From: Rana temporaria
Taxonomy: Eukaryota; Chordata; Amphibia; Anura; Ranidae
Assembly: GCF_905171775.1 (NCBI RefSeq)
Contig: NC_053492.1
Span: 58,592,004 to 58,656,003, forward strand
Length of the DNA: 64,000 bases
Direction of reading: 5' to 3'
Of this stretch, positions 1 through 9,854 are shown one piece after another. Position 1 is the stretch's first letter, and each line of letters begins with the position of its first letter. A program made the position numbers and the translations under genes. The notes beneath the pieces are model-generated. The model saw only the letters and a program-made list of their open reading frames with translations. It did no database searches and was not told the DNA's origin.

Positions 1-83
1 GCCACTGAGGATCTCATCTGGAGGTGCTACAGAGAAGTTTGTCTGCTTGGTTCTGACGAAGACACCCAAGCCCTGGGGACACT
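1..83 (+). CDS. Candidate partial exon at left edge, open frame ending at a splice donor
   Basis: Frame 1 is open from the first base for 27 codons (starting ATEDLIWRCYREV) with a mixed, non-repetitive composition. It ends at ACT followed by GTGAGTAC, a near-ideal vertebrate 5' splice donor; reading through the donor gives TGA at once. The exon would be phase 2 at its 3' end. The upstream edge and acceptor are outside the window. I do not recognise the protein. This is the only stretch in the window with exon-like character next to a consensus donor, but at this length an open frame can occur by chance, so the call is weak. Confidence 0.3.
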
Positions 84-133
84 GTGAGTACAAACCTAAA
101 GGAGAAAGGATCTTAGTGAGTGCTGCTGTCATT

Positions 134-519
134 AACCCCTTCTACACTCAGTTGAAGGCTTGCCTGGCCTGGGACATTTTTAATGGTGTACTAGTGCTGT
201 CCATTTTATGTCCTGACTCTTGGAGGACTGTCAAAAGAAGCTGCTGTTATGGGGATAGTTTCCCCAAGTTATTGTTCAGTGTTCTGGAGTATCCCACAGC
301 TCCCTAGTCCCCATTCAAGTCAAAATGGCCATTCATTTCAATGGGCAAGAGCGGTGGAGGAGTGGTGTACACACCACTCCTTCACCGCTCCAAAGATGCT
401 GCTTGCAGGACACCTCAGGCTTTCACACTTGAGTGAATGGAGCCGCTCTTTCAGGGCTCTTTGCAGGCGCTATTTTTAGTGTTATAGCACCTGCAAAGCG
501 CCTCAGTGTGAAAGGGGTC
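134..519. mobile_element. Putative small MITE with imperfect terminal inverted repeats
   Basis: The left end (AACCCCTTCTACACTCAG) is imperfectly complementary to the right end (CTCAGTGTGAAAGGGGT). There is no coding content. Terminal similarity plus a size of about 390 bp suggest a non-autonomous DNA element; the superfamily is unknown and the target duplication is unclear. Confidence 0.4.
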
Positions 520-536
520 TAAGTGGGGATGTCAAA

Positions 537-640
537 ACTACAGCCCTCCAGCTGTTGCCGAAGTAAACGTCTCATGAGGCATTGTAAAACTCTGACATTT
601 ACAAGTATGACTTGGCATAATGTAGTACCTGAATTGTAAT
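537..640. repeat. Degenerate fragment of the CCAGCTGTTGC hAT MITE
   Basis: The stretch contains CTCCAGCTGTTGCCGAA, CTCATGAGGCATTG and ACTCTGACA in the same order as the well-preserved 159-bp hAT MITEs at 12797-12955 and 38718-38876, but the second arm is eroded. Confidence 0.5.
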
Positions 641-1403
641 TCCTGAATAGGGATGAGCCGAACACCCCCCTGTTCGGTTCGCACCAGAACCTTCGAAAGG
701 ACCGAACGTTCGCGCGAACATTTAGAACCTCATTGAAGTCTATGGGACTCGAACGTTCGAATTCAAAAGTGCTAGTTTTAAAGCCTAATATGCAAGTTAT
801 TGTCGTAAAACGTCTTTGAGAACCCGGGTCCTGCCCCAGGGAACATGTATCAATGGAAAAAAAGTTTTAAAAATTATCGTTTTTTTCAGGGCTCCTGAAA
901 AAACTACAGTTTTTGAAACTTTTTTTCCATTGATACATGTTCTCTCGGGCAAGACCCGGGTTCTCAGAGACGTTTTCACAGGCATACTATAGACACCCAG
1001 CAGGTACAATATTTAAAGGAATTTTAATTTCATTTAATTTTTTTAATTTAAGCATCATTAAAATCACTGCTCCTGAATCTTTAGGTGCAAACTACAGAGC
1101 ACACGGCCAGTACACACCAAGTAGCTTTAGGTGCAAACTACAGAGGACACAGGCAATAAACCACGTAAGAATACTGCAGCTAGCACAATCACCTGCCTGC
1201 CAGTAAATTAGAAAGAACTGATCTAGCTAAACTATACAGTGTATAAATATATGTACAACACCTGGGATGTATATATATCCTCTACACACTGTAACATTAA
1301 CTGACTAGCTTGCCTGCCTGCTCTATCTACCTGCAAAAAATGATACTCTCTCTGTCCTCTCTTAACCACCGCAACACACTACACAAGGCCGACCTGCAGG
1401 CGG

Positions 1404-1412
1404 CCTTTTATA
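1404..1412 (-). promoter_or_regulatory. TATA-like box of family D copy 1
   Basis: TATAAAAGG on the minus strand lies 25 bases downstream (in the minus direction) of the CCAAT-containing hairpin at 1438-1484. The same spacing occurs in both other family D copies. Promoter function is inferred only. Confidence 0.45.
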
Positions 1413-1437
1413 GTGTGGGGCATGTACTAAACCCCCT

Positions 1438-1484
1438 GAGCCATAATTGGCCAAAGCCACCCTGGCTTTGGCCAATTATGGCTC
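1438..1484. repeat. Perfect hairpin of family D (22-bp arms, 3-base loop)
   Basis: Arms begin GAGCCATAATTGGCC and are perfectly complementary around a CCC loop. Each arm carries a CCAAT/ATTGG motif. The same hairpin is perfect in all three family D copies although surrounding sequence has diverged, which suggests selection during spread of the family or gene-conversion-like maintenance. Confidence 0.85.
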
Positions 1485-1696
1485 TCCGTTTTTTGCAAGC
1501 TGTGATTGGTCAAGCATGCAGGTCATAGTGCATGCTTGGCCAATCATCAGCCAGCGATGCCGCAGTGAATTTTGGTCTGTGAAACGTAACTCGAATTTGG
1601 CGCGAACGACCCGTTTTGTTCGTATTTCGACGAACGATCGAACATACGATGTTCGAGTCGAACATGAGTTTGACTCAAATACGAAGCTCATCCCTA

Positions 1697-2885
1697 TTCC
1701 ATCCTGAACAACTGGAGGGCCATAATTTGGAGACCCCTGCTCTAAGGCAACCCCTAGACTGTTTCTTGAGCTACTGGAGTGAAAGTTGCTGTTTTCCTGG
1801 CTGTTGCTGCACTAGTGGGAAGAGAACCCGGGACACTAATTTTAAATGACACCCCAACACACATTGTGTGACTATGGACCACATATCATGCATTGTAGTG
1901 ATCTGTGTTTAATAAAAAATTCTTTACTTGGCAGCCAAGTCTATATGAATGCTATGCAAAATAGGATGTGTTATATTGTGCATGCACTAATGCTCAGGCA
2001 TAAAGTAAGTGTCAATCTCCAGGGCTGAAGACTGTCATGTGAGGGAAGGAAGAAGGTCATTATCCCTGTGTACAGAGCCCTATAAAATAATTGCTGATGA
2101 ACGGCTTGTCAGGGTAGCGCAGTTCAGGTAAAAATAAGTGGGCATGGGGAGGACTTAAAAGTGATTGAATCTTTTAAACCTGCTCATATTTACCTAAAAA
2201 AACATGGACGATTGACTGCTTTAGGGGTTAACAGTAATCAAACCTTACATTTCAAAAGCAGGCCACTTAACTTCTATGTCTAAACAGTTTAGGCTAACAT
2301 GGGTCACATCATCTGTTACTGAATGTTTAGTCTGTTACACCTCTCTATTGGCTGCGAAGTGTAGGCAGAAAGTGAGAACTTAAAAATGACCCATCAGACG
2401 CTGCTGCTTGAGAACATCTTACATCTTAAAACGTGAAGAAATATAAAATAAAACGAAACTCCAACTAAACAAAAAAAGTCTGAAGCCTAACCATTGAGGG
2501 GAAGAAAAAATGAAAAACATGTGTTGGAAAGTGATAGCTACGATTTGGAAGCCGTGAACCTGAAAAGATACTATTTATCTTGAAAGACAAACAAGGTTTT
2601 CCTCCGGCTTGATCTGAGTGGCCATCAAGCCCTGGGAACTGTCCGTTTTCATTGGACGTGGCGTCTCCCGCCATAGTCGGGGCAGAACCTGTAAACTGAA
2701 GCACAGTATCAATTTCCTTCTTAATTTGACAGTAAACAGTCTAAATTTCACTGCGCAGCTGTTTATTGATACAATGACGTTGTACAGTACACAGAACGGT
2801 AGCTGGCGCATTGGACTCAGGCTCTTTCTCCGATGGGCGGCCAAGAAGGTGCACGTGTTCTCAATACAGGCCTTTCTGGAACAAT
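1697..2885. other. No recognised gene or repeat
   Basis: AT-rich unique-looking sequence. Open frames here are short, lie in several phases and show no recognised motif or paired splice sites. Confidence 0.5.
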
Positions 2886-3200
2886 GCACAAAGTAAATGA
2901 ACACAGGCGCACTAAAACTCCAACAAAACAAAAGCTTGCCTTATTTCACATGTCCGCTAGACACCCACAACCTAACAAGCCTGTCCGCCGTGGCGGTGTT
3001 TAGACGTTCTCAGGTTCTTCAGGGTTTCTGGAAAAGCATACGTGAAGCAGGCATATCATTTGTGTCTAAATTCATTACAACGGGAAAGGTCATGCCATTG
3101 CATGTGCCAAGCTGGCATTTATCCCTTTGGTTTTCTGTTTGCCAGACTGGGGAGCTGATCACAGAAATGTCTTTAGTTTGGGAAATGAAAATAAAATTGT
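2886..3200 (+). repeat. Diverged repeat L, copy 1
   Basis: This stretch aligns over about 300 bp with 9855-10165 in the same orientation. Shared blocks include CCTTATTTCA, GTGTCC, ACCCACAA, GTGGTGTTTAGA, TTTCTGGAAAAG, TTTGTGTC, TCATACCAT/TCATGCCAT and AAGCTGGCAT. No coding frame is conserved between the copies. It is either an old interspersed repeat or a remnant of local duplication. Confidence 0.6.
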
Positions 3201-3424
3201 GACTCCAAATTAAAATAAAAAATAAATAAAAAATGTGCTCACATGCTTCTGGCTGGTGGTGTGCTTTTTTTTTTGTTACATTATGTTCAATATAAGACAT
3301 AAACCCACCACCAGCTAGGAGCACGTGACCTCTGACTGCTGACAATTAAAACTGTGGGCTGTTGGATGACACAGATCAACTGTTTTTCGGCACTGATATA
3401 TGTACAGTGATTCAGAATAATACA

Positions 3425-4168
3425 GGGCTGGATTCACGTAGATCGGCGCATCTTTGTTCCGGCGTAGCGCATCTCATATGCGCTACGCCGACGTATCCCA
3501 GAGAGGCAAGCTGAGTATTCACAAAGCACTCGCTCCCTAAGTTGCGCCAGCGTAACGTAAATCTTTTGGCGTAAGCCCGCGTAATTCAAAGTAGGTGGAC
3601 GGTGGGCGTGATTCATTTAAATGAACCGTGACCCCATGCAAAGGGGCCGAACAAACGGCACATGCGCCGTACCGTGGACGCATCCCAGTGCGCATGCTCA
3701 AAATCACGTCTAAAATACTCCATAAGATACGTCGAATCACTGCCTACGACGTGACGTAAGCTACGCGCAGCCCCATTCATTTAGTCCTACGTAAACAACG
3801 TAAAAAATTTGACGGCTGTTCCGTCGTCCATACCTTTGCATAGGAATGCGCCTCCTTTAGGTGGAATAACTTTACGCCGGACGTACGCCTTACGTAAACG
3901 GCGTAGAATTCAGCGCAAGTACGTTCGTGAATCGGCGTATCTAGGTCATTTACATATTCAACGCGTAAATCAATGGAAGCGCCCCTTGCGGCCAGCGTAA
4001 ATATGCACCCAAGATACGACGGCGTAGGAAACTTACGTTGGTCGTATGAAGCCAAAATTCAGGCGTATCTTACTTGGAGAATCAGGCGCATAAATACGAC
4101 GGCGCATCCGTGCACTTACGCAGCGTATCAGTAGATACATCGGCGTAAGTGCTTTCTGAATCCGGCCC
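3425..4168 (+). mobile_element. Family A MITE, full-length, 3-bp TSD ACA
   Basis: Ends GGGCTGGATTCA and TGAATCCGGCCC are inverted, with direct ACA duplications at 3422-3424 and 4169-4171. The interior is CpG-rich, full of TACGCCG/CGGCGTA motifs, and non-coding. Confidence 0.8.
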
Positions 4169-4559
4169 ACAGTCTCAGTCCTAATCAGATGTGTTACCGG
4201 AGGACAGCTTCAGTTAGTGGGGTAGTGTCCTTCCTGTTTTGATGTTGGCTTCACACGATGGCTGTGTAAATGCTGTGCCCGATGTACAGATTTAAGTACC
4301 ACCACCAATCTTCTCCATTTGTCCTTATGCCCGAGACAAGATCTTGATTACTCTGGAACTACTGATGATTTCAAGATCCTTTTCCACACTCTATCAGTAT
4401 ACAAGCTAGCACTGTAGTTTAGTTGTTCTTTTTTCTATGTCAACTAACCAGTCAGGCTAGGGTCCCAACCACTGTCCCTAAACTCATCTGCTGATGCAAG
4501 CATGACTTTAAACTTTTTTGTCGGATTCTTTTTTTTTCCTGGACAGGCTTCTGTCTCAA

Positions 4560-4800
4560 ATGTACTGTATCATTCAATATTTCTATGTCATGGCCATTCC
4601 CATGCAATAGCCATTGTATCTCTTCTCCACACACTACACAGTTTCCTATTAAAGCCTTTATCATGTCCATAGTTATGACCAATCGTCTCTATTATGTCCA
4701 TTCATATGTATTTTTTGGCCCCAAATGTCCTGATTGCTTGGGAGTCTAATTAGCCAAATTCATGAAGACAGGATCAACTGGCACAACTGCAACCACCTTT
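4560..4800 (-). pseudogene. Retroviral integrase N-terminal zinc-binding region (pseudogene)
   Basis: The minus-strand translation contains SGHLGP, then after a break ITMDMIKALIGNCVVCGEE. This fits the latter part of an integrase HHCC domain: a His in a GHLG motif, then a CxxC pair about thirty residues later. It lies directly downstream of the RNase H remnant, as expected in pol. The catalytic core is not recognisable. Interrupted by stops; non-functional. Confidence 0.5.
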
Positions 4801-4808
4801 GCAATATT

Positions 4809-4906
4809 GGGCCAGATTCAGAGAAGAAATACGCCGGAGTATCTGCTGATACTCCGGCGTACTTTCAAAAGATACGACGGCATTTGGCTAAGATCCGACA
4901 GGCGTA
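4809..4906 (+). mobile_element. Family A MITE, truncated, inside ERV pol
   Basis: GGGCCAGATTCAGAG at the left end matches full family A copies, and the stretch continues with ACGCCGGAGTA and ATCCGACAGGCGTA. The right half is missing and retroviral pol resumes at once. Confidence 0.65.
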
Positions 4907-4924
4907 GTGCGGAAATGGACTTCT

Positions 4925-5330
4925 TTCTAGATGTAGTCGTGCCAGACTTCTTTGCCTCCACATACTACCTTATCATCAAATGCAGTCATTACCACATGGG
5001 CATCCAAGCTGTCAGTCTTTTAAGGCTGCCCGGCTACCATTGTACTCAGGAAGAAGAATTCTCCTAAAGAGTCATTACTACAGCTTTCAACTCTGCATAC
5101 CGATTGGATCCTCTGATTTAAGTCTCCTGAAAGACTGTGTCAATACTTGGGTTGTAAAATGCCACTGTCCACTGACACCTAGGCAAGATGACTGTGGCTG
5201 AACCATCAGTAACAATGAAGATTGTTTCCCATCATCTCACAGAAACTCAAACAGCCTCTTGAATGGGAGATGGTTGCAATTTTTCTTCTAGCTGGGTGTA
5301 GCTAAAAGTGATAAAAACCTGCCAGTAATT
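4925..5330 (-). pseudogene. Retroviral RNase H domain (pseudogene)
   Basis: On the minus strand, pieces in shifting frames read IFIVTDGSATVI (RNase H first catalytic Asp in a TDGSA motif), then YAELKAVVMTL (the Glu-containing helix), then LTAWMPMW followed by CGGKEVWHDY. This is the normal order of a retroviral RNase H and its tail. Multiple frame changes make it inactive. Confidence 0.65.
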
Positions 5331-5370
5331 TTGAAATGTCTCTGAGATCTCTGGCTACAATACCCCCTCA

Positions 5371-5790
5371 GGCCTTGTACACACGGTCGGACCAAACCGA
5401 TGTGACTGGCCTGTCGGACCAATTTCATCGGTTCACCTCTGAAGTGGCCATACGGCCTGATATGCATACACACCGTCAGTCCAAAATCCAATCGGGTCAG
5501 AATGCGGTGACGTCAAACACACGACGTGCTGAATAAAACGAAGTTCAATGCTTCCAACCATGCGTCGACTTGATTCTGAGCATGCGCGGGTTTTGAACCG
5601 ATGCTTTTCTGTACTAACCATCGGTTTGGTCCGATCGGGCAGCGGTCCATCGGTTCGGTTTTGAAGCATGTTTTAACATTTTGGACCGAAGGAAAACAGA
5701 CCGATGGCCTATACACACGGTCGGTTTGGTCCGATGAAACTGAACTTCGGTTCATTCTCATCGGTTTGGTCGGACCGTGTGTATGGGGCC
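5371..5790. mobile_element. Family B MITE, 3-bp TSD TCA, inside ERV pol
   Basis: Ends GGCCTTGTACACACGGTCGG and its near-complement ACCGTGTGTATGGGGCC are flanked by TCA (5368-5370 and 5791-5793). It is a long foldback with TCGGTTTGGTC motifs in both arms, separating the RNase H and connection parts of the retroviral pol. Confidence 0.8.
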
Positions 5791-5799
5791 TCACTCTGG

Positions 5800-6660
5800 A
5801 AGGTAACACATCCATTTCATCAGTGTCTTGTTCTAGGCTACAGTTACTCTATTTGTCAGTCCATTATCTCTCCTCCATCCTGCTATTGGCAATGCAGTAT
5901 GAGTGGCTATTGGGTTATGTCCTCTGATGGTCTCTACATGCTAAAATGTTCTGCAGGCACCAAACAGGTACTTCTCCAGGGCAGTGTAACTTTTATGTGC
6001 CCTTGTCAGTTGCTTGGGACAAAATCCAGTGGGTATTGCCCACTGTCCTTTCTTTTCATTTAGCTCCAGGATTTGGTACAATCTTACTTCACAACAACCA
6101 GCTAAAATGGTACCCTGGGGCTCTCTGGTCTCAACCCCATGCGCTGCAAAATGGGTTCATTGGCAGCAAAGAATGTGGTCTGCTCCATTAGAATCCCACA
6201 ACTCCAAGAATCTATGTGCCTCGTTTTTGATAGTTGGGGGGATAATTTGCACAAACATCTCTGGAATAGTCCTATGTGGCCAAGTCCATATCATTACCAG
6301 GAATTTCACCTTTGTGGCAGGTCCCTGGGCTTTTCCTCTGTTTGCGACCCATTCTTTGTTTTACAAGTGCTGTGTTAGAAGGTGCAAGCGATTCAGTTAC
6401 ATCTTCTTTGGTCCCAATGTCATTGATGTAGTGAAACACGGCAACTTTCAAACTCAGGGTGCTCAAATCTCAGGCAATTAATCCATGACAGATGGTTGCC
6501 AAATGAAGGTACCTGTGACGGTATTGGTATGATATCCCCGTCAAACAGTCCCTTCTTCCCATAACAGAACATCACAGAATCATCCACACATGGGCCAAGG
6601 CTGAATGCTGGAACCAGACAGACTTTAATAGTATAACACACAGCTTATATGTAATTTCCA
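5800..6660 (-). pseudogene. Retroviral reverse transcriptase and connection domain (pseudogene)
   Basis: The minus strand has ATICHGLIA followed by VAVFHYINDI, the position of the retroviral Y-x-D-D catalytic box; here it reads YIND, so the first catalytic Asp of the box is replaced by Asn. Next come GPATKVKFL-like and KNEAHRFLELW segments (thumb/connection boundary), then AIPTGFCPKQLT and KSYTALEKYLFG, GHNPIATHTALPI and LTNRVTVA, a clear connection domain. Several frameshifts and stops are present. The order and spacing make a retroviral origin much more likely than a LINE. Confidence 0.7.
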
Positions 6661-6762
6661 AAACTGTTACAATGACAAATCTCCGCCCCCTCACACTGGG
6701 GCTTCCATACAGATCATGGGCAGACATTTCGGAGCCAATTCTGAAAACACATTTTCTTTAGA

Positions 6763-6815
6763 TAATGAATGAATGAATGAAAACTTATATAACGCAGCAC
6801 ATGCGAATTTAATCA
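6763..6815 (-). repeat. L2/SINE-type 3' tail fragment
   Basis: An AATG microsatellite next to AAAACTTATATAACGCAGC is, on the minus strand, a GCTGCGTTATATAAG end followed by a short tandem tail, as in CR1/L2 LINE and SINE 3' ends. Confidence 0.5.
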
Positions 6816-7160
6816 CCTAATGACATCAGTGAAGGTAATTACTAGTTGTACAGAATACATTATCTAGACAGCCCGGCCCTGCATGTAGAAGCGATAATTA
6901 CCACAATGAAGCAATCAGAATAATTAACATGAGCCCCTTCTAATAACAGTAAACAGTAACCACAGGGCTTCTTCACACAACACACTAGACCATTTACCCT
7001 TTGAACTAGGACTGGCTGAGGAAAGGTCATTACCATATCAACAGCCTGTTAGCCGAGGAATGAGTCACACCTGAAATCCTCTAACACACACACAGCATAA
7101 CGAGCAGGGAGAATTAAATGAAGCATCCTTCACAGTACCCTTTAGGAAGCACAATAAAGG
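6816..7160. other. Unique, TAAT-rich stretch; candidate conserved noncoding element
   Basis: No repeat signature is seen. The segment is dense in homeodomain-type TAAT/ATTA motifs (AATTTAATCACCTAATGAC, GGTAATTACTAG, GATAATTACC, AATAATTAACATG). Conservation cannot be tested here. Confidence 0.3.
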
Positions 7161-7599
7161 TATACTGGTGGCCATCCTACACAAGAGCAAACTGGTCCTG
7201 ACACTCAAGGTCCATTGGGATGAAAAAAAACAAACACATTAGCCAGGTCTACTTACAGAATGATACCTACCTGCCTCTTTTGCATACCTCTCAATGATGG
7301 TGATCAAATCAGGTACAGCTGACATCAATGGAGAACACAATGAGAACTACAGGAATACAATGCCTTTTTCTCAATGGAGGTGCCAGTTTGTTTAGGCCGG
7401 TTGTTCTCTATGTCCCATTAGGTTTACTGGGAACGCCTTAGCCGAAAAAGTGCTTACTATTCTCAACAGTTCCAGTAACAGCTTAAATAATCCCCCAATT
7501 TCTTTGTTGCTTCCTTGCAGTCTGTACTACTTATAACAAACTGGCTTTTCTGGTAAACGAATGTAGACAGTAGTCCATATGACATGACCACAGCCTTTA
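7161..7599. other. No recognised feature between ERV remnants
   Basis: Sequence lies between the reverse transcriptase remnant and the 7606-7950 open frame. Possible retroviral pol or leader sequence, too eroded to place. Confidence 0.3.
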
Positions 7600-7605
7600 C
7601 CAACC

Positions 7606-7950
7606 TTACCAAATATGCTTTGTGAGGATACCCGAATGTGAATATACAACATTTAATATTGATTGACTGGCCTTCAAGTACATCTGTCTAAAATTTATTT
7701 TTTGGGTGCCTATGATACCAAAAGGTTTGCCCAAAATCCAAGTCCCTTGCCAATAGCCTATTTCACCCATGGATAAATTGCCGTTGTGGTCTGCCCTTGC
7801 AAACCTTCTACATGGATCCCTTTTCCTTTGTGATGGGAGGGGTTGAAATGAGACTTGAGCTCCAGTGACCACCAAAGCCAAGCCATCACATATGTAAGAG
7901 AAGATTACTTTTCCCACAATACAATAACAGGGCATCAGTCTCCACCACAA
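7606..7950 (-). pseudogene. 114-codon open stretch in the ERV region, not placed
   Basis: The minus-strand frame is open for 114 codons. It lies upstream of the reverse transcriptase and downstream of the gag-like segment, where protease or the gag end would sit. I see no convincing protease DTG/DSG motif. Neighbouring frames also hold plausible fragments, so frameshifts are likely. Confidence 0.3.
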
Positions 7951-8000
7951 AGGATAAAGCAGCTCCCCGTTCCCATTTTTGTTAAAGGATAAAGAGACTT

Positions 8001-8345
8001 TGGTTTGGACTTCTGTGCAATTTTGAGAATCTGTTTGAGGCTAACAGGGGGGGGGGGGGGTCTGTCTGTTCCTCTTCATCTAACTCAAGGCCTGACATTT
8101 TACCCTACTAACGGTTTACACTTCTTTAGCAATGCATTGTGGAAACCCCATTTATCTCACCTGTAAGTATTCATTCTCCATCCACATTTGTCTCCTAGAG
8201 ATTACTAGCCCCAGGTTTATAGTTTTCCTCCTGTCTGGCCTTAACCTTATCTACTGCCCTGACAGACTGTATTTCAGTCTCCTCTAGCTCTAGCAATTTC
8301 TGAATGGCAGCTAAAAATTATATACGTTGTACTTATGCCACAAAA
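8001..8345 (-). pseudogene. Possible gag remnant of the ERV
   Basis: The minus strand reads IQKLLELEETEIQSVRAVDK, a charged helix-like segment, then after breaks ELDEEEQTDPPPP and VSLKQILKIAQKSKPKS. A charged coiled segment followed by proline-rich and basic parts is compatible with gag. The assignment depends on position; a homopolymer of 13 G at 8048-8060 disrupts the frame. Confidence 0.35.
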
Positions 8346-8394
8346 AAGTCAGTCAAATATAAATGTAATAACAAACCCAAAAACAAAAATGTTA

Positions 8395-8957
8395 TAAAGA
8401 AAATAAAGCTTGAAAAATAAAAATAATACAGCCAACAAGTCTAATGCCGCGTACACACGGTCGTTTTTTGTGATGAAATAAAACAACGTTTTATATCATG
8501 AAACAAAACGACGTTTTTGAAACTTCAATTTTAAAAAACGACATTGCCTACACACCATCGTTTTTTCAAAATGCTCTAGCAAAGCGCGGTTACGTTCAGC
8601 ACTCTTTTCCATTGAAGCTCGCTTCATACCTTGCTTCTGAGCATGCGCGGGTTTAAAAACGTCGTTTTAGATACACACGGTGAAAAAAACTTTTGGAAAA
8701 ACGACACAAAAAATTAAAGCATGCTCAAATTTTTTCTTTGTTGTTTTTCAGAAGACATAAAACAACGTTTTCCCCACACACGGTCATTTTAAATGACGTT
8801 TTTAAAAACGTAGTTTTTTTTCATCACATAAAGCGACCGTGTGTACGCGGCATAAGGATAAGTAAGTTGCAATATACACTATACTTGTATATTGCAACTT
8901 ACTGATCCTTAGACATGCTGGCTGCATTCGTTTTCTTTTTCAAGCTTTATTTTCTTT
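8395..8957. repeat. Old palindromic element split by a family B MITE
   Basis: The left arm (8395-8444 then 8853-8876: AAAGAAAATAAAGCTTG through GTCTAA, then GGATAAGTAAGTTGCAATATA) matches the reverse complement of 8888-8957. The two halves of the left arm are separated by the MITE at 8445-8852. The right arm reads ATCCTTAGAC, whose complement GTCTAAGGAT is exactly the unoccupied target. Confidence 0.8.
8445..8852. mobile_element. Family B MITE, TSD TAA (PIF/Harbinger-like)
   Basis: Ends TGCCGCGTACACACGGTCG and CGACCGTGTGTACGCGGCA (one arm differs slightly) are flanked by TAA on both sides. TWA 3-bp duplications are typical of PIF/Harbinger. The interior consists of AAACGACGTTTTT-type repeats and is non-coding. 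Confidence 0.85.
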
Positions 8958-9075
8958 ATTTTAATTTAGTAATCCTGCAATGCGTTGTCAAATTTCCCAT
9001 TGACAAAGGAAAGGATTGCTTTAAATGAAGCTTCAAACCTATAACAACAGAGAAGATCATATTAAAACACACACT

Positions 9076-9792
9076 AGGCCAGATCCTCGTAGCGCGGCGC
9101 ATTGTTGCGGCCGGCGTAGCGTATCTCTGATACACTACGCCGCCGTAACTTACAGCGTATTTTCCTTATCCTCAAAGAAGTTGCGCCGTAAGTTACGGCG
9201 GCGTAGTGTAATTTTGGCGGCGTAAGGGCGCGCAATTCAAATCGATGTGATGGGGGCGTGTTTTATGTAAATACGTCGTGACCCGACGTAAATGACGTTT
9301 TTTTCACGGCGCATGCGCCGTCCGTAAGGGTATCCCAGTGCGCATGCTCGAAATTAAACCGGAACAAGCCAATGCTTACGACGGTGACGTCATTCTACGC
9401 AAATCCCTATTCGCAAACGACTTACGCAAACAACGTAAAAAATTCAAAATTTGACGCGGGAACGACGGCCATACTTAACATAGGATACGCCTCATATAGC
9501 TGGGGTAACTATACGCCGGAAAAAGCCGAACGCAAACGACGTAAAAAATTGCGGACGTACGTTTGTGAATCGCCATATCTAGCTAATTTGCATACTCGAC
9601 GCGGAATTAGACGGAAACGCCACCTAGCGGCCAGCGGAAAAATGCACCGAAGATCCGACGGCGTACTAAGACGTACGCCTGTCGGATCGAGCCCAGATGC
9701 AGTCATATCTTGTTTTGTAGATACGCGGGAACTTTGAAATTACGCGGCGTATCAATAGATACGCCGGCGTAATTCTTCTGTGGATCTGGCCC
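9076..9792 (+). mobile_element. Family A MITE, TSD ACT
   Basis: Ends AGGCCAGATCC and GGATCTGGCCC, with ACT at 9073-9075 and 9793-9795. CpG-rich TACGCCG interior as in other family A copies. Confidence 0.8.
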
Positions 9793-9854
9793 ACTGAGTG
9801 CATCACAAAGAACAACAGCCAATACATACAAACTGTATGGATGATTGTTCTTAG

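Larger units (their letters stand above)
650..1694 (+). mobile_element. Family D element, copy 1 (TA target site)
   Basis: The element has inverted ends GGGATGAGC and GCTCATCCC, each flanked by TA, which suggests Tc1/mariner-type TA targeting. Inside are a large imperfect hairpin (806-866 against 917-977), two units of a tandem repeat containing TTTAGGTGCAAACTACAG, a TATA-like box on the minus strand and a perfect 47-bp hairpin at 1438-1484. Opening it are GC-rich, CpG-containing GAACGTTCG motifs. It has no open reading frame resembling a transposase. Copies 2 and 3 are at 14005-15025 and 18681-21329. Confidence 0.8.
4172..8345 (-). mobile_element. Degraded endogenous retrovirus internal region
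   Basis: Reading the minus strand from high to low coordinates gives, in retroviral order, a gag-like segment, reverse transcriptase, connection/RNase H and the integrase zinc-binding domain. Frames are broken by many stops and frameshifts, and MITEs at 5371-5790 and 4809-4906 interrupt pol. No LTRs or primer-binding site were identified. The residue pattern around the RT active site and connection recalls class III (ERV-L/spuma-like) pol; that assignment is from memory and tentative. The stretch 6763-7160 inside it does not look retroviral. Confidence 0.6.

Noticed and set aside
650..1694. Family D as a solo LTR because it has CCAAT and TATA boxes
   Set aside because: Its ends are inverted GGGATGAGC/GCTCATCCC with TA flanks, not TG...CA with 4-6 bp duplications; all three copies lack retroviral sequence nearby.
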